The position numbers and the translations under genes are program-made. Positions 11,464 to 23,140 of a stretch of 64,000 bases of DNA are shown here, in pieces. Below the pieces are notes generated by a model. The model was given only the letters and a program-made list of their open reading frames with translations. It did no database searches and was not told the DNA's origin. Every line of letters starts with the position of its first letter. Position 1 is the first letter of the stretch. The stretch comes from Phaeotremella fagi (Eukaryota > Basidiomycota > Tremellomycetes > Tremellales > Phaeotremellaceae): NCBI GenBank assembly GCA_001599715.1, contig BCHU01000016.1, positions 124,001 through 188,000 of the forward strand. Direction: 5' to 3'.

Positions 11464-12280
11464 TCAAGCCTTAACCCCCTCCTCACTAAGTTTATCCCAA
11501 TCACCACCACTTCCAGTCCCCGTACTAGCCCCATTAGGACTACCCAAAACGTCACCTTCCTGTTCAGGCAACGAATCATCAATATCAGCAACAGAAGCTG
11601 TTGGTGGTGGAGGTGGGGCTGTTGAATTTCCTGAAGGTCCACCTGGAGCTAACGAGGTGAGTTCGAGTAGTAGAGCGAAGATTGGGGCTGGGACGACTTT
11701 TTGATAGACTACAGAGTGTTTATTTAGGATACGGGCAAAATTGGGTTAGTGACGGTTGGACTTACTCATGAGTAGTTCTACTGGTTGAGGGTAGACTCTT
11801 AATGCTCTATAAAAGTTTTTGGCTGATTCGACGTAGTTCTCTGGTCCTATTTCTATATTAATATTTTGAATTCTATATAGATGACGAGGTTCGAATACTC
11901 ACCAGTAGTAGCTAATTTTTCACCTTCAGCAACTTTTTCTTGGAAATATGCCTCCTGTTCTTCAGGTGTAACAGGTTGAGCTTCAAGTTGAATTTCGAGT
12001 AGAGCCAATCGAAGAGCCTAAAAAAGTAGTGCGTTAGAACCAGACAAACAACCAGTTGACGATAACGACGTACAGCAGAATCTTTAATTTTTTGAGCAGC
12101 AGCTTTAGCTTGAGCGTCAGCTTGAAGTTTTTTATTCTGTTTGCGTAGGTTTTTACGGAATTCTACATTGTTTCGACGTTGGTAATCGAAATAAAAGGCG
12201 TAGGCTGTTGCAGCGGAAACTAGGACTCCTGTAGTGATGGCTAGGATTTGAGTTGGGGATGTGGTGCTGGATGATGACAT
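11464..12280 (-). CDS. TOM20: Mitochondrial import receptor subunit Tom20
   Basis: Tom20 sits in the outer mitochondrial membrane and recognises presequences before handing them to Tom22/Tom40. The ATG at 12280-12278 opens MSSSSTTSPTQIL, followed at once by a membrane anchor (ITTGVLVSAATAYAFYF) and the basic stop-transfer DYQRRNNVEFRKNLRKQNKK. Downstream exons give ALRLALLEIQLEAQPVTPEE, QEAYFQEKVAEGEKLA, ENYVESAKNFYRALRVYPQP and VYQKVVPAPIFALLLELT, which is the Tom20 receptor/TPR core. The tail is acidic and Ser/Gly-rich (DDSLPEQEGD). About four exons with introns of 50-60 nt; stop TGA at 11466-11464. Length about 190 residues, as usual. It is divergent from the SGNH-like gene over 237 bp. 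Confidence 0.93.
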
Positions 12281-12517
12281 TGTGGTTATGGATATAAGAT
12301 GAAGTTTAAGAAGATAATAAAAATATATATGTATAACCAAAAAAGATGAAATGAAATCGATGAGATGAGGAAAGGAAAGGAAATTTCTATGACAGAATGG
12401 TTTATTTAATCCTACCATTTAAAGATATTTCCAACAACTATCATACTCACAACGAAGAGATGACACCAACAACCCTCATGATAACGACCAACACAACCAA
12501 ATTGCAAAAACTACACA

Positions 12518-14194
12518 ATGTCAGAAGGTAGATACATACCACCAGCACTCCGTAATCGTCCTTCACCCGCAACAAAACCCAAAACATCTTGGTCACCAGC
12601 TACACCAGGTCCCGGACCGTCATCGTCCAAATCGTTCGAGAGGGAGAGGGAATCATCTGGATCAGGTCATCTCAGGTCTCTTAAACCTGCTTCAGTAGGA
12701 TCTACTTCTTTGCCACCGTCCGGACCATCACTTTATGTTTTTGGTGATAGTTTCGTTGGACCTTTCAAATTGCTTAGTGAGGATTGTGTTAGGGTTCAGA
12801 CTTTTAAAGGTGCTTCTGCCAAGGTGGGTCATTGTCACCGCAAATCTCAATCTTTTCACGATCTTACTTCCTAAATGTCTGGTTTTGATATGAGAACTAT
12901 GGATGTAAACTGATCAGTTGTTGGAATTAGGGATTGAATAACCCCAATTCAATCAAACAAGTCTCATCAGAACTTCTACCTGCAATCAATAGATTGCTCG
13001 TCCCTCCGCCCTACGTCTACACCCCACCATCAGGCAGATGGGTCCTACTAATCTTCGGTAACGTAAGTCAAAAAAGCCCTCTGTCCCTCACTAGATAAAA
13101 TAACCCGACCCAAAAAAATGCAGGTAGATCTACAAATCAATTATCTATGGCAACTCCAAACGAAACCTATAACCAAAGCTTCATTCTCTGCATCCAACGA
13201 AGATGAATTCAATGTGGATGAGGAGGATGAACCGACAACAAGTCCCATTGGAATCCTATCATCAGCGACGGAAACATCAATCGGTGGCCCAGCCCTAGGT
13301 CCTGAACTATTCGTCCAAAAGATACTGAAACACTACACGACCTGGATCAAAAATCAAATAATAGATGGACCCATTGGTGATAGAATAAGACAACAACTCC
13401 ATACCAACGAGAACGAATCAATCAGACGGAAACCACCATGTAAAGTCCTCATCTCATCTGCGTTACCACCTTTGGTAGAAGACGATATGTTATCCAGGAT
13501 CGTGGAGAAATATGTCGAACGATTAGAGAATGAACATCTGCAGGCGAAAAAGAATTTAGATGATCGATTGGAATTTGAGTTTAATGTTAATGGGAATGGG
13601 GGGAGTGGATCCAAGACTCCTTGGGCTGTTAGTGGGAATTCGACACCTATCACTCGGGAATTAGAAAATGGGATTTCGACTATGAAACTGAACGACGAAG
13701 AAAGTAATTTAAATCAGTCATTAATGAAACCGCCAAACCAATCTTTCGATCAACCGTCAACCCCCAAAACCCCAATCTCAGATCTACTCAACCACACCCC
13801 CTCCCTCTGTACCCGAGAAATTCGAATGAAAATGACGACCAACTTCAACGAGCACCTCGAAAAATTCTGTCAAGAAAACAGCGAGATCTTGGGCTACGTT
13901 GATATATCACATGAAATCCTCTCAGGAGAACAACTAGCAGATAGAAGTGTATGGGCATGTCCAGTTGATCCAACCAACATTCATCCACTTTGGGAACCGA
14001 CTTTACCACTTTGGTTGAAACGTTTAGGTGGGGCTCATGGGGTTCCAACGGATTCTTTTAGGATTAACGAAGATGCTCAAGAAAGTTTTAGGGCTTATGA
14101 GATTGATAAGAGGAGACGGACTACTGAGGGGGATGGGTATCGGTTTGATGGTGAGGTTGAGACTGGGGAGAGGATCAAATTGAGAGATGAATGA
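12518..14194 (+). CDS. SGNH-hydrolase-like protein of unknown substrate
   Basis: Exons 12518-12823, 12931-13062 and 13124-14194 give about 502 residues. After a disordered, Pro/Ser-rich head (MSEGRYIPPALRNRPSP) the protein shows three blocks in the order and spacing of SGNH hydrolases: SLYVFGDSFVGPF (the GDS block with the candidate Ser), VLLIFGNVDLQINYLW (equivalent to the Gly-x-Asn/Glu-Asp block; the exon 2/3 junction falls inside it), and SVWACPVDPTNIHPLW near the C-terminus (the D-x-x-H block with candidate Asp and His, here Asp-Pro-Thr-Asn-Ile-His). A low-complexity insert with Asn/Gly/Ser lies between the last two blocks. No signal peptide is visible, so it is probably intracellular. 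I infer a hydrolase fold; substrate and activity are unknown. The N-terminal EGRYIPPALRNR resembles openings of RNA-associated proteins, which is only suggestive. Confidence 0.6.
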
Positions 14195-14424
14195 AAGGGG
14201 GTTGTTTATGTTCGTTTCTTCACCCTTTTACGACTTTTTGCTGTGTCTGTTCTTTGTTATCCATATTGTTCTGGACATTGTATTTTAGACATGTATTAAT
14301 ATAACGATCATACCATATTGATTATACAACCTTTTTGAATGCAGTGACTCGCCAATGACAATCTGTTCGAATGACAACTTGTGGCTCAACCCATGATATT
14401 CCACTACGTCCTCTACCCCTCCAT

Positions 14425-15775
14425 CTACAAAACCTCGATCTGCTGCGTATCACCGCACCCCTGACAACGCTGCAGAACCAAGCGTTCATTCGAATCATTA
14501 ACCACCTCCTCCACATTAAAAAATTCATGAACGTGTTCAGCTTCTTGACGTCTTTGAAAAGCGTTGTTCCGTGTTCGTTTTCGTAGACTAAAACGTATCC
14601 TTTAGACAGATGTTCCCGAGGTGAGAAGAATAATGACTCACTCCCTTAGACCAGCTTCGAATTTCTCTTCTCGTTTCCGTTTCTTGAATTCCTCCCTTCG
14701 GACGTATTCCGCATCCAACCCTGCTTCACCACCCCATTTATCCCATGCTACTTTCTCAACCTGTCCTCGATGAGTATGAATTAAATATCTCGGGTTAAAG
14801 TTTAACGTACCTGTTCACGTAGGAATAACATCATGTTCGAATAATTCGATGCGTGTGGGTTAGGTCTGAGTAGATGAGGTAACAGATCTTCATCTTTTAG
14901 TTCTGGATCCGTTAATAGATAATCCTATTTCTTGTTTAGCTATCATCACCTAAAGGGGAATCAAGAAAGCTAACCTCTTTACATTCCGTTTTCGTTAACA
15001 GAGAATATTTCTCTGGGAACTTTTCTTTACACGATTTACAGACTTTGGTGTAAAACACCTAATAGCTTTATAAGGTTCCCAACTCCTTCGAAAGGATAAC
15101 GCTGAACCTACCTTAAGAAATTGATGATCGATTTCAAGAGTATTACATTCCTTACATCTAGGTGAAGTATCTTTGAAAATAGCTAAGAAATGTCTCAGTA
15201 TTCCATCTTAACGATCAACAAGAAATTTGTCGACTCACCAGGTTCCTCGCCTTCCCTCATCATCCTCTTCTCCCTCTCCTTCTCTCTAGCAATCTCAACA
15301 ACACTCTTAATCCTATCCCCCGAAATATCATCCTCCGTCAAAAACCCTCCACGGGAATTATGTAATTTACTTAGATCGTATTCGAAATATTTTCCCTTGG
15401 GTTCGTTAAAGTCAATACTTATCAATCGTAGTCGTTGTCCCAACGACAAGGACAAACTCACTAAACCAGGATCCCTTCTTAACGGAGCCTCATCATTCTT
15501 TTTCGTAGCTTCAGCTTGATGTTGGATCATGTTACGTGCTGATTGAGGGGTGTTTAGTGGTTTGTGTACGTAGTTGCTCCCACTCCCACTACCACTTGCA
15601 TTGGCATTGACGTGTCCACCGTTCCTACTTGATCCAGAACCGTTGTTGTTTGTGTTTCCATTCCCATTTCCATCTTTACTAACTTGATTCCCCGTTAATT
15701 TCTGTTTAGCCTTTAATCTATTTAACGCAGCTAGTCTTGCTTGGGCTGGGGATAGTGTTGTTGAAGTTGTTGACA
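14425..15775 (-). CDS. RAD14: DNA repair protein Rad14 / XPA
   Basis: Rad14/XPA verifies damage and scaffolds the incision complex in nucleotide excision repair. The start is the ATG at 15775-15773 ([20 protein letters not shown]) with A at -3; the frame stays open further 5' but only from a TTG. A Gly/Asn/Ser-rich linker precedes [18 protein letters not shown]. The next exon holds the zinc finger with the family spacing C-x2-C-x17-C-x2-C (PRCKEC then VCKSCKEKF), then [40 protein letters not shown] and [20 protein letters not shown], the DNA-binding domain. The C-terminus has [12 protein letters not shown] and a second Cys pair, [15 protein letters not shown], as in XPA. Stop at 14427-14425. 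About six exons. It is divergent from the RWD-domain gene over 238 bp and converges with the SGNH-like gene (230 bp). Confidence 0.95.
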
Positions 15776-16013
15776 TTGTTGATGTTGTTGTGGAAAAGAT
15801 TTGATAGATGATGAGATGGATGGAGATGGTGATTAATGGATCTTTGGGTGGCAAATGAGAATTTAATGACGTGTATTAAATATCACCTCTTTCGACTATC
15901 AATATCAACTTAACTGGAACAGAGGTAGTGACAACGATCAAAACGATAACGACAAAGACATCCAAGTCGACAATAACACTAAGAGAGGAGAAGGAAGGAA
16001 AGAGTAAATTGTC

Positions 16014-17237
16014 ATGTCAGGTAAATAAGGTCAAACGCATTCGTAAAGAATAATCCTCTAATCGTTCTACAGAGCATCAACAAATTCTCGAAGAAGAATT
16101 CGAGGTGAGTCAAATGAACAACAACGACGATATCTTTATCTTAATCTATCTTCATTCTATAGGTACTCGAATCCATTTTCCCCGATGAACTAGAAAGTGG
16201 GTTTGATAACAATTAATTCTAACACGATCTGACCTTTATTTCAGAAATTTCAGAAACCGAAATTCGAATAAGGATAGAACCAGAAGAACCAGTCATATCG
16301 CATCCACGTAAATCATCACAACCCTAAATTAAAACAAAATCAAATCTGACGAGATCATCATATAGTCAAACTCAAACTAGTCGTCAACTACCCATCAACT
16401 TATCCAGATACCATACCGAACCTATCTCTTGAGGAGATTTTACCAGACGAAGATGAGGACGAGGAAGAAGAAGATGAGAATGGGGAATTACAGGATGGGG
16501 AGGAAGAGGAGATTTTGAAAGAATTGAATCGTTTGGTATGTACCCTTTGTTATTTACATTTTTTCTTTGCAGACTGATTGACATGGTTAAACAGGCAGAG
16601 GAATCTATCGGGATGGCAATGACGTTCACGATAACTTCTGGTGCACGTGAATATCTAAGTAGAATTGTTGCTAGGAGAGTTCAACGTGAGAAGGATGAAG
16701 ATGATAGGAAGACTAGGGAATATGAGGAGGTAAGTTGAATCTCTTTTTCTATTGAAATGATGGTTCAAAATCAAACTATGTTAGGCGGAAGCAGCGAAGA
16801 AACGAGGTACACCCATCACACCCTCTTCATTCACGAATTGGCGATTAGCTTATATGAAGGAATTGAAGGTGAAAAGGGAGAAGGAGGAGGAGGATCGTGT
16901 GAAATCTCTACCGCAGAAGGAAAGGGAGGAATGGAAAAGACGGAGAGATAGACCCAGTGGTAAGCGGATACATCTATTTCATCCCCAGTCCAACTGGGTT
17001 CGGGTGTACAAATCTAAACTATACTTTTCTAACTATCGTGTGTCAGGTCGACAACTATTCGAATCTTCACAAACACTAGCAACGTCCGATGAAGCTCTCA
17101 TGGAAGAGGGTGTCGCGGAGGTTGATCTATCACAATACAGTCGTGAAGAACGTGATCAAGAACGTAGAAGGGAAGAGGAAGAGGAGGAGAGAAGACGGAC
17201 AGGCGTGGTTATCGATGACGACAGTGATGGCGATTAG
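16014..17237 (+). CDS. GIR2: RWD-domain protein of the Gir2/RWDD1 family
   Basis: Gir2/RWDD1 proteins bind the Gcn1 translation regulator and the DRG GTPases. The first coding exon appears to be only 7 nt, 16014-16020 (Met-Ser plus one base); splicing to the next exon gives MSEHQQILEEEFEVLESIFP, a textbook RWD start. Further exons give DELEKISETEIRIRIEPEEP, LKLVVNYPSTYPDTIPNLSL, an acidic run of Glu/Asp, and AMTFTITSGAREYLSRIVAR. The C-terminal half is a long charged coiled coil (KVKREKEEEDRVKSLPQKER) followed by GRQLFESSQTLATSDEALME, the conserved Gir2/RWDD1 region, and a Glu/Arg-rich tail ending DDDSDGD. At least seven exons with introns of about 50 nt. It converges on the thioesterase gene with only 44 bp between stops. 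Confidence 0.85.
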
Positions 17238-17281
17238 TTCTTGATTATAATGTATATTAATCCAACGGCATTTGGTGTAAT

Positions 17282-18001
17282 TCACAATCTCGATTTTAAA
17301 GGTTTCCAATATTTAACATGGGTCCCTGTAGCAAATAATTTACCAGTTTCTTTATCTGATATCTAATTGTTTACGGTTTAGTCATGGATCAAACAGACTC
17401 CAAACGTTCACTCACATCACAAATCAAATTAGCTAAAGAAGACGAACACCGAAGTATCCTCGAAGTAATCAATATATTCGTTCCTCTACAATTTGAACTT
17501 AGCTTTTTCCATCTTTGTACCGGTAAAACTCCACTTACATGGGTACAGGATGAAAATATTGCATGTCAAGTGAAAGAGAAACACCTGACCACATTGGTAG
17601 ACCCCAAAAATGTTCTGTGGAGATAGCGCCCAAAGTTGCAGATGTACATCTAACAGTATCCTCCTCAGCTCGAAATCTATTTTTATGACATACGTATCGA
17701 CGATCCAAGAAGCAGCTGCCCCATGCATATTACCAACTAAATTTGTCCAGTCTAGAATGAAACCGATTGAAATTTTAGTTCTGATGGATTGTAAATAGGC
17801 TCACATACCATCCCCTACGACACCTTGACAGATCATTTTGAAACCTTCAACATTTCTTCGTCCACCTGGTCCATCGTTTGTTAGAGGTGGTAACGGATCT
17901 ACATCAATTAAATTTATTTCTTTAGCTAATTCTTGAGCGAAGGTTACTGAATTTAACATTGATTTGAATATTTGTTTTTCATCTTCTGTTGGTGGTGACA
18001 T
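17282..18001 (-). CDS. Hotdog-fold thioesterase (4HBT, acyl-CoA thioesterase 13/THEM2-like)
   Basis: Predicted to hydrolyse acyl-CoA thioesters. The ATG at 18001-17999 opens MSPPTEDEKQIFKSMLNSVT. Splicing by eye gives VVGDGITKISIGFILDWTN, NMHGAAASWIVDTCTSATLG, SLDMQYFHPVPIGTNILITS, RILRCSSSLANLICDISDKE and TGKLFATGTHVKYWKP before the stop at 17284-17282. NMHGAAASWIVD is the hotdog helix equivalent to the N-x-x-G-x-x-HGG-type motif, and TGKLFATGTHVKY matches the last strand of the family. The full protein is about 190 residues over five exons. In one place two acceptors compete (near 17345); the TAG acceptor gives the family-like ISDKETG. No targeting signal is obvious. It converges on the Gir2-like gene. 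Confidence 0.8.
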
Positions 18002-18497
18002 TGTGAGGTAAGGTTGTTGGAGATGGAGGTGATAATAGGTCGTTGTTGCTGTTGTTTCTTTAACCATCGGTTATGCATTCAACCGTACAAGTACACTACT
18101 CGTTGGTGGCAGAAAACTACATGGACCCATATATACATATTTTCAATTCGACTAAATAATACACACAATGAAACTGAAGGTGGAGTCAAAAGCACGTAGA
18201 TAGGAGACAAGGACGACTAAAGGTTGAACTTAATTTAAAGAGAAGATCGAAACGAAATAGAGAGAAAAAAAGGTAATTCAATCAATCGAAGAAAAAGAAA
18301 AACAAGGATATCTACATAAAAATATTCGTATCAGATTTTTCAACCGTTCAGAGAGGACAGGTGACGAAAACGACCAAAGTGAAATCCAGTTATTTAAGAC
18401 GTGATTCGAATCGTAAGAACGAAGAGATAATTCGAAAAAAAAAAACATGAATTTAGATAAACAAAAAAATTAAAATAGAAGACAGAGATTGGCCAAA
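18002..18497. other. Intergenic: thioesterase upstream / bZIP downstream
   Basis: 496 bp, very A-rich between 18235 and 18480 on the plus strand, as expected of a T-rich 3' region of the bZIP gene read on the minus strand. No gene is supported. Confidence 0.5.
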
Positions 18498-19889
18498 TCA
18501 CAAAAGACCATTAGGTTTAGATTCCCGTTCCTCCTTCGAGAAGCCGCCTTGCCAATCGTTAGATCCAGATCCATGAGCACCTAATAAACCCAAACCACCG
18601 ATTCCAGTTTGAGATGTTGATTGATTGGGGATAGCGGTCGGTGGTAAAAGAGGCATACCCAGTCTATCTCTCAGCGTGTTAATCTCTTGTCGTTGTGTTT
18701 CAGCTTGTGAACGAAGTTGAGTGATTTCATCGTCTTTCGACCTCATTGCTGATTCTAACGTTGCTACGTAGTCTTATCATTGGAAAGAAAAGTCAGTTAA
18801 AAATTATAAATATGGATAGGGGTTATGGTGTCAAATCAGGAACCTACCTTTTCTTTTCGCTCTGAAACGCCTTGCACCGATCCTATCGAGGGTTAGCAGG
18901 GAATTCATTCGAACAACCAGGGGACTAACCTATTTCTAACCTGTTTCTTATCCCTTGGGTTCAAAGCTTTGTACTCTTCCTGTGGCATCCCCCAAGGTTG
19001 ATTATCAATTTCCGTATCATCATCGTCAACACCTTTATATCTTCCATTACCGTTCTCATCCCAAGATTCAGGACTTTGTTCACCACTCGTACTTCTTCTT
19101 TTAGATTTCGGTAGATTACTCGCCGAAGGTCTTGTAGAACTTGGAAACGATGAAGACGAGGTGGAACCAGACGACGGAATAGTTTGATGATGAATCTGGG
19201 TAGTCGGTGAATGAGGTGATAAAGTTCTTAGATTCGTGATGGCCGGCGAAGTGTTATAGCCGCTTCCAGATAATCTTGGTGATTGGTTATAAGAATGTGG
19301 AGGTGGTTGCCTGGGTTGATTGGGATTCGAGTTTGAATTAGAATTTGATCCAGAAGAATTCATTGATGGTAAGGAAGTTATATTGGCTGGTGTCGAAACT
19401 GGATAGGTATAGGGATGACTAGGTGGTCCCAATGGAACATGAGATCCATAAGCTCCAATCGTATGTGATAAAACATGTAAACCACCAGGTGTCGTAGGTG
19501 ATCCCTGATGATTTGAATGGAATCCAGAAGACGCATAAAAAGTTTGACCAAACGGTGGTAAATTCATACCAGCTGAATTCTGCTGTTGATTAGGTCCTTG
19601 ATTAGGATTGTTATGATGTGGAGGTGGTGGTGGATGAGGAGTCGTGAAAGCTGTTGATTGAGTTTGAAGTGTAGAACTCAGTGAACGTCGATGTGAATAG
19701 TTTTGAGAAATTATCGTACCTTGAGTAGGGGATGTTGGTAATCTATCACCAGATCTAGTTGAATCATGTGGATAGTAGGGGTACTGGTTTGACTGTAAAT
19801 CGTTAAGCAGAAAGATAGGAACATCGTTAGTAACCATACCACCCATTAACAACATCTATACAAGATTCACATACCCAGTTTTGCTCCAT
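18498..19889 (-). CDS. bZIP transcription factor
   Basis: The first coding exon is 15 nt (19889-19875, MEQNW); exon 2 starts at 19792 with SNQYPYYPHDSTRSGDRLPT. A long Ser/Pro/Asn/Gln-rich region of about 250 residues, probably the activation domain, precedes PWGMPQEEYKALNPRDKKQV. The basic region RNRIGARRFRAKRK contains the N-x7-R signature and is built from three exons, including a 35-nt one. The zipper follows (DYVATLESAMRSKDDEITQL, then TQRQEINTLRDRLGMPLL) with Leu/Met/Ile heptads. The C-terminus is Gly/Ser-rich; stop at 18500-18498. Fungal bZIPs with this form regulate stress or nutrient responses, but the ortholog is not clear from sequence. The upstream region of more than 2 kb without a gene suggests a long regulated leader. 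Confidence 0.88.
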
Positions 19890-22650
19890 GATGGAGTGTT
19901 GAAATTGAACAGACAGTTTGGGCGATAGTGGCGTATAGTCGAACCGACTGGTGTGAGATGGTGATCAAACTAACGGACTACGTATGTTTAGTTGAATAAA
20001 TCCCATGAAGTCAAACCAAGAGAGAGAGAGAAATCAAAGAACCCATCTATCAAACACGATGAAAGAAGTAGATGAAAGCGAAGATCAATCCTTTCCTTCC
20101 CTTTCCCAGGCGGAACGTATGTTGGTATGGAAACAAAGACACTCTAAATTAAGCTCACCTTATTCCGCGATGATGAAAAACAGACCAATCTCTTGTCTCT
20201 CCCTTTAGTTCTCACCTTGACCAGGTCCAAAATATCTTAAACTCCTCCTCTTACGTATGTACCTAGTCTATTCTGGATAGAGAAAGAGAGTACTCCAATA
20301 CCAAAACAAAAGACAATGAAAAATCAAGATACTGTAAAAGCGTTAAAGCAAATGAGAGAGAATGGTGGCGAAATGGGTACGTGCGTACAAAGTGGTGACT
20401 ATAGGATGGGAATGATGGTGTGGTGTTTGGGGGGGCGTAGTGATGGTAAGGTAAAAAGATGGTTGTTTTTGTGTTTTAATTAACGAGAGGAGGCGTAAGG
20501 ATGAGAAGCTTCTTGATTCGTTTGGAATCCACCTAAATTCGTAGGTTGGTTATAAACCGTTGTTGGGTAACTTCCAAGTGGAGGAAGGTGAAATCTGGCA
20601 GGTGACGTTGGGATGTCTTGACACAAGGCTGTAGAGTTTGCGGAAGATGAAGATTATTTTGTATCCTTCCAAGCAAAAGAGCAAAAGTGCCTAGGATTTT
20701 AACTTGAGTTCTGGTGATCTACCCAATGAAAGATTGTTTTCTTCAGATCCCCCCGGATGTGAAGAGTGCGGAAACAAGTAAAGGTTATTTGAGTTGGTTG
20801 GGAATTGAAAGTTGATGACGACTCCTTGCGTCTATAATTTTGTCCTGGGTTATAAACTGTCGTTATAATGGGTTCGTTATCGGCCAGCAAGCTTTCCGAC
20901 GGCCGGTATATATACTGCTTATATCTCCCAAAGAATTTAAGAGAAAGAAGGGAAGAATATTTTGTTGAGTGATGAAATATAATTAACAACAACGTAAACG
21001 TCTCGTGATTTCCTCTTCAACGCATTGACGAAATATAAAAAGCAATCGATCGTGTTGAATGATTTTAGATTGAGTTGAGTTGTTTTCTTTTTGGGAATCA
21101 ATGAAAGAAGATTTAGAATAGGATTTATTATAGAATGGGAATGGTGAATTTAGTGATGTGAAATGTGAAATCAAAAGGTCGTGGGAACGAGATTGTGAAA
21201 AATTGAAAGAAAGAGGTGGCAAGTTTAAAACACCAGAGGAGTATTTGATGGGGGCTACGTTAAAATCCCCTTCCAAGTGGGAAGGACGGGTTTGAAAGTT
21301 AAGTTGTTTGGTTGTGATGTTGGAACAGAAGGACTAGATAGATCAACTGTTAATTAAAAACAACAATCGTTTGAGATTGAGTCCGAGTTGTACGGGTAAA
21401 CGAAAGAAGAATGGTAAGTTTGAAGGGTGGGGTTTTGAAGGCGTTGTCTCGGTTTGGAATCTGATTTAATAAGACAAGGTAGGGGCGGGGCGTGAGGTGA
21501 GACGGTTGTGTGATGTGATACGAAACACCAGACCCAGATGTCAAGGAAACCAAGTAAGGATATGTAGCAAGATTAGAGTCACTTTTGCCGATCAGATGAT
21601 CAAAAACATAAGAATTAATCAAGGTAGAATTTCGTGGGAAAAGGAATAACAGGGTAAAGGGCGAAGGAAGAAGAAGGATTAATTGGAGAAAGGTGGAGAC
21701 CTGAATAGAACGTTGGAAAGAAAGCGAAGCGAAAGAGATGGTTGATGTTGAAAGCCGCCATCAGCCGTTCGAATCTATTAAATTGTAACTTATCAATAAT
21801 GTTCTGCTTCTGTTCTGATTCCGCAGATCCTCAGGTGTAACAGCGTAACTTAGCCTAAAGAAGAAAAGCCCCTCTTTGTCTTTTATGACCTATCTTTAAA
21901 ATGCTTATGTGAAACCTGAGCTCTGGTGAGTTGTGTTTCTTCAGCTTTCACACCGTTCCTATAACAATTCTGAACCAAGCCACCAAAAGGGTTTCGGGGC
22001 TTTTTATTACGTTCTTCCAGATCCTGAGGTCATGAGAAAAAAAATAACAAAGATAAAATAATAATTCACTCAGTCTAGATAACCACCTGAGGGATTGGGT
22101 CAAATGTTTCAAGGTAAAGCACCTAACAGTAGGTTATCGTTCATAAAAAATGAATTCATTAATTTACAATTGAATTGATTCAGTATCCGTGATCTACTAG
22201 ACGACTTTTCTTTGACTTTTCGTCAAAATGGTTTGTAACCAAATATAATTCCGAGATCTCAGTGGGAAAAGGTTGACCTTAAGGTAATATTTTCTTTTTC
22301 GCCCCACTAAGGAATTAAATGGAGTCCCCTCAGCCTAACCTCCGTTGTTATGCTTTTACCAAAGAAAGATAGCGAGTCACAGGGTTAGAGAAAAAAAAAA
22401 TCTCATGGCTTGACGCCACATCAGATTATCAGCGGTCAGCTTATCAAGTGAACTTTCATGTGGACATGGACATGGTGAGTTGTTCTACACTTCTCTATCG
22501 AATTTCTGCTCCATACCTTACTGGATATTGATGGCCAATGAATTAAATAAAAAAACTTGGTTGTCACCTCAAACTTAAATGGCTGACGTCAGATTGAACT
22601 AATGACTTACGAGAAGAGAATTCAATTCATTAACTTTCAATCAAAACTCA
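19890..22650. promoter_or_regulatory. Long gene-poor region upstream of the bZIP gene, probable extended 5' leader and promoter
   Basis: About 2.7 kb. Read on the minus strand it is pyrimidine-rich with CAA/TCA-rich stretches from about 21850 down to 19950, as in long fungal leaders, and it contains several short start-to-stop frames (for example one of about 48 codons beginning near 21758). There are possible GTGAGA and GTATGT donors and pyrimidine-AG acceptors, for example an acceptor near 20630 followed by an open frame ending at TAA about 20480 (SYPTTVYNQPTNLGGFQTNQ). Whether this last piece is a real exon cannot be decided. No recognisable protein domain was found in either direction. 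Confidence 0.4.
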
Positions 22651-22733
22651 AACTCAAACGTTCAAATGTCAATCAAAAGATGGTCATCGATCGAACAACA
22701 CTGACATAAGAAGTTGATCCGACCACAAAAACA

Positions 22734-23110
22734 CTACTCCACTTCACTCCATCCAAAGCCTGAATTATAGGGTATCATTCTCCCCAAGTCCCTCCAATGG
22801 CTACTGTTTGAACCCCCAATCTCGCCAATTCCCAACCTCCTCCGAAGCTCATTCATCTCTTCTCGTAAATCGCATCAAACAAGTCGACAAAGATGGCACG
22901 AAGACTTGACGGTATCGTTTGGGTATGACGTTCGCGACTCTTCCTGGCTGGAGATTCGATATCAATTTGGACCTGTTTTCCTGGGACTATCTTGATTGAT
23001 GGAGATTTGGGACCTGGGTTTGGGTTTGGGTTGGGGGCTGATTGATAAAAATGAGGGAATAGATCGTAGATCTGTTGGCTGGTTGGGTAATTCAATTCTA
23101 TCCAGACAAC
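22734..23110 (-). CDS. Coding-like stretch, unknown protein, broken by a frame change
   Basis: On the minus strand the frame ELNYPTSQQIYDLFPHFYQS is open for about 80 codons and ends at a stop at 22853 (SLRAIFVDLFDAIYEKR). An overlapping frame continues as REEMNELRRRLGIGEIGG and reaches a stop at 22736-22734. The two halves together look like one protein end with a coiled-coil tail, but no intron explains the change of frame. No start codon is visible and an upstream exon would be needed. I cannot name a family. It may be a real gene with an unrecognised intron, a decayed gene, or chance. Confidence 0.25.
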
Positions 23111-23140
23111 TCATCGACCTGGTATACAAGCACTGAATAT

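Noticed and set aside
15776..15854. Upstream extension of the Rad14 frame ([15 protein letters not shown])
   Set aside because: It begins at TTG. The ATG at 15775-15773 has a good context and gives the usual N-terminus.
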